Source: an uncultured Prevotella sp.
Lineage (GTDB): Bacteria; Bacteroidota; Bacteroidia; Bacteroidales; Bacteroidaceae
NCBI GenBank assembly: GCA_902495455.1
Contig: CABUXJ010000024.1
Coordinates: 1-40,045, forward strand
Reading direction: 5' to 3'
DNA: 40,045 bases
In this document: in pieces, positions 39,201 to 40,045 of the stretch
Position numbering within the stretch: position 1 is the stretch's first letter
Layout: each line of letters opens with the position of its first letter
Position numbers and translations under genes: made by a program
Notes under the pieces: generated by a model
What the model saw: only the letters and a program-made list of their open reading frames with translations
Told to the model about the DNA's origin: nothing
The model's database searches: none

Positions 39201-39498
39201 CACATCCTACATACGAGATGATGAGTATGGAACCTTTTGGTACGGACAGTTTGAATTTACCGTCAAAATCAGTAACCGTTCCGATTTTGGTCCCTTTTGT
39301 AAGTACCGACGCTCCGATTACAGGTTCTCCGTCAGAACCGATCACCACTCCTGTGACGGTAATGTCGTTTGCCTGAACCGACGTCTGGATGACTGAACCT
39401 GCCGGGCCTGCAAATGTTGAGCCGGTAATGGTCAATCCTCCGAATACGAGTAGCAGCCTCGCTGCCCAACGCATATTACACGATTGCTTAGGGTTCAT
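36220..39498 (-). CDS. SusC/RagA family TonB-dependent outer-membrane transporter
   Basis: A 1092-residue TonB-dependent importer for oligosaccharides, first gene of the PUL. Signal peptide about 1-30. A CarboxypepD-reg-like domain (about 48-125: VTGVVIGSDGEPVIGASVLT, GTVTDFDGKFKLSVP) precedes the TonB-box-like segment NELVVVGFATQKKVNLTGSV (about 138-157), the plug (about 160-275, with the RGIATIGEGSSGSPLILIDG and SVLKDAASSSIYGARAPFGV motifs of the SusC class) and a 22-strand barrel ending in FGLSVTL with a C-terminal hydrophobic strand. The domain order and the SusD partner directly downstream make this a secure call. It has a long 5' leader. Confidence 0.97.
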   Translation of the reverse strand: MNPKQSCNMRWAARLLLVFGGLTITGSTFAGPAGSVIQTSVQANDITVTGVVIGSDGEPVIGASVLTKGTKIGTVTDFDGKFKLSVPKGSILIISYVGCVTQEVSATEIPMKIHLKDDSKNLNELVVVGFATQKKVNLTGSVGTASGKEIAERPVSDAVTALQGIIPGLNISNSSSGGELNASKSINIRGIATIGEGSSGSPLILIDGMEGDLNTLNPQDIENISVLKDAASSSIYGARAPFGVILVTTKTGSKGKPQIRYNNSFRFSQPLKIANQMDSWHLVNYLNDVQRYTNPGSFTFDEEYVEKVRQYYTGESDVVADSHHWEDGHSIWGESELMGVYANTDWMDEYYKKTAFSQEHNLSLTGGNDNISYYVSGNILDMGGFMRYGEDDFQRASLMGKMNAQLYKWLKIGFTSRWNRTDYDRATTMSGGFYDNLMRRAISIAPKYDPNGFLASDFNYIDALENGGRHKEQNDVFTNQLQVTITPVKNWNIIGEFNVRINDNWTHEDAFPIYAHDAVDPEKTHIPTYYSRTTSYVSEYAYRSTYLNANIFTNYTLSIKDKHNFTFLLGTQIESFKDRFVSASRNDVTTTLLPVLDLTNSKDDYSIGGRYQLWRTAGFFGRINYDYKNRYLVEINLRYDGTSRFRSDSRWVWSPSVSAGWNIAEEKFFEPAKEYVDLLKIRASYGQLANQNTTNWYPTYRVMGLGSSSSSWLVNGEQSNTAWTPGLISTSLTWEKIRNTNIGIDIKAFNNRLTASFDYFWRDNKDMIGPGESLPATLGTTPPAQNLLSMRTSGWELSLGWRQNIGDFSYDVRFNLSDDRTKITDYPNREGNLGKYIAGRYTGEIWGLETKGIARTQEEMDAHLAGVDQSEINGGQWQAGDIMYVDTDGDGKIHKQSTIYEKGDLRVIGNSSPRYRIGINLYARWKGIDISAFFQGVCKRDYYFSPYGGQGAGEKGAAFWGATVGGRWESLFFDEHLDYWRDDTSLLGENYDAYYARPLYFTNKNREVQTRYLQDASYLRLKNLQIGYTFPESLTKRFFIQNLRIFFSAENLHTWTNMSKVIDPESLEVSKMKSGGTYPLSRTFSFGLSVTL

Positions 39499-40045
39499 TG
39501 TGTTTTATTTTATTTGGTTTTTAATTCTTTCGGTAAAGCTTGTGATTGACATAGAGAGCCTTGCTGCTCTTCGGTGCGGTTCTCCCGGTCAGGTCGCGAT
39601 AAAATAAATACTTTAATGTTCTTATCTCATGTCGCAATCTCATGTTGACCGGATATTTCCATCGTGATAGATTTTTTCGGTAGTGAAACGAAGGGGACTT
39701 ACACGCTCCGCCATTGCACGGAGCAAAGATAGCGACTGTTATTTCTAATAGCGGGTGGAATATCATTATAAAAAGAGGGGGTAAATCGTAAATATTCCAG
39801 TTTTGCCGCTTATAGAGAGACGGTAAGGCATGAAATACTAAAAAGCACCTTGTTCCATACGAAAAACAGCCTATGCCAAAGTCTGTAAAAGGCCTTTTTC
39901 TCGTAATAAATTACTAAATTTGCTGTCATAAAGAGTCAACAAGCAAGTGCAATATTACGAAAAGTTTTTGTAAAACTCTCTCACGGGTGTAGAAAAATGT
40001 AGTTTTTCTCTTGGTCTTCGGTTTATTTTAGCCTGTATGACCGCA
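39499..40045. other. PUL leader and upstream region
   Basis: No gene is supported. The reverse-strand open frame at 39521-39766 (81 residues) resembles nothing and spans the putative promoter. Right of 39760 the sequence is AT-rich without recognisable structure. The PUL regulator (hybrid two-component system, or ECF sigma/anti-sigma pair) is expected beyond the right edge. Confidence 0.6.
39724..39731 (-). promoter_or_regulatory. possible promoter (-7 box) of the PUL
   Basis: Reverse-strand TATCTTTG fits TAnnTTTG. If used, the transcript starts about 220 bases before the susC ATG, leaving a long leader of the kind that carries regulatory RNA in other PULs. No -33 TTTG is seen, as expected for a promoter that needs an activator. 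Confidence 0.45.

Noticed and set aside
39521..39766. 81-residue reverse open frame in the susC leader
   Set aside because: It spans the putative promoter and has no recognisable features; kept only as part of the leader region.

Overview
The window looks like a chromosomal segment of a Bacteroidales bacterium, most likely Prevotellaceae. The evidence is a SusC/SusD polysaccharide utilisation locus, TAnnTTTG-type -7 promoter boxes, a C10 (streptopain-like) peptidase fused to BspA-like leucine-rich repeats, an OstA/SurA/MutL operon, a dimeric glycyl-tRNA synthetase and a DUF3853/tyrosine-integrase element. The genus is inference.

Layout. (1) About 1-3825 is the end of an integrated mobile element. 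It carries an unknown protein, a winged-helix replication-type protein, a DUF3853 helix-turn-helix protein and a tyrosine recombinase. The element ends at a short sequence that matches the 3' end of a tRNA-Ser, followed by an orphan terminator, so it probably inserted into tRNA-Ser; the intact tRNA would lie left of the window. (2) 4087-10248 is a two-gene unit: a 1931-residue secreted C10 peptidase/LRR protein and a 61-residue acidic small protein. (3) 10318-10486 is tRNA-Val(UAC) with its own promoter and terminator. (4) 11170-13466 is glyS coupled to an FKBP-type prolyl isomerase lipoprotein. (5) 13496-18228, reverse strand, is a cytoplasmic maltodextrin operon: a DPE2-like MalQ (two CBM20 domains plus GH77) overlapping a GH13 cyclomaltodextrinase-like enzyme. 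(6) 18467-19645 is an OmpA-family porin with a clear promoter. (7) 20717-27800, reverse strand, is a tight five-gene envelope/repair operon: PpiC, SurA-like, OstA-like, a small membrane protein and MutL. (8) 27977-29464 is guaB. (9) 30432-39498, reverse strand, is a PUL: SusC, SusD, a probable surface glycan-binding protein, GH16 and GH43. The GH43 active-site pattern fits exo-beta-1,3-galactanase, so type II arabinogalactan is the best substrate guess. Its regulator is not in the window.

The long intergenic regions are the most unusual part. Three of them carry a 107-bp element with terminal inverted repeats, exactly the same length in all three copies, plus one shorter degenerate copy. Hairpins inside it are kept although the sequence changes. 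Other repeats are a nested 140-bp inverted repeat beside mutL, two CGCAAAGACG-type long hairpins, a near-perfect GTAGGGTCGCGAC palindrome, and a 7-bp tandem repeat (also a G-quadruplex motif) inside the malQ coding sequence.

All calls come from reading the sequence and from memory of protein families; no database search was run.
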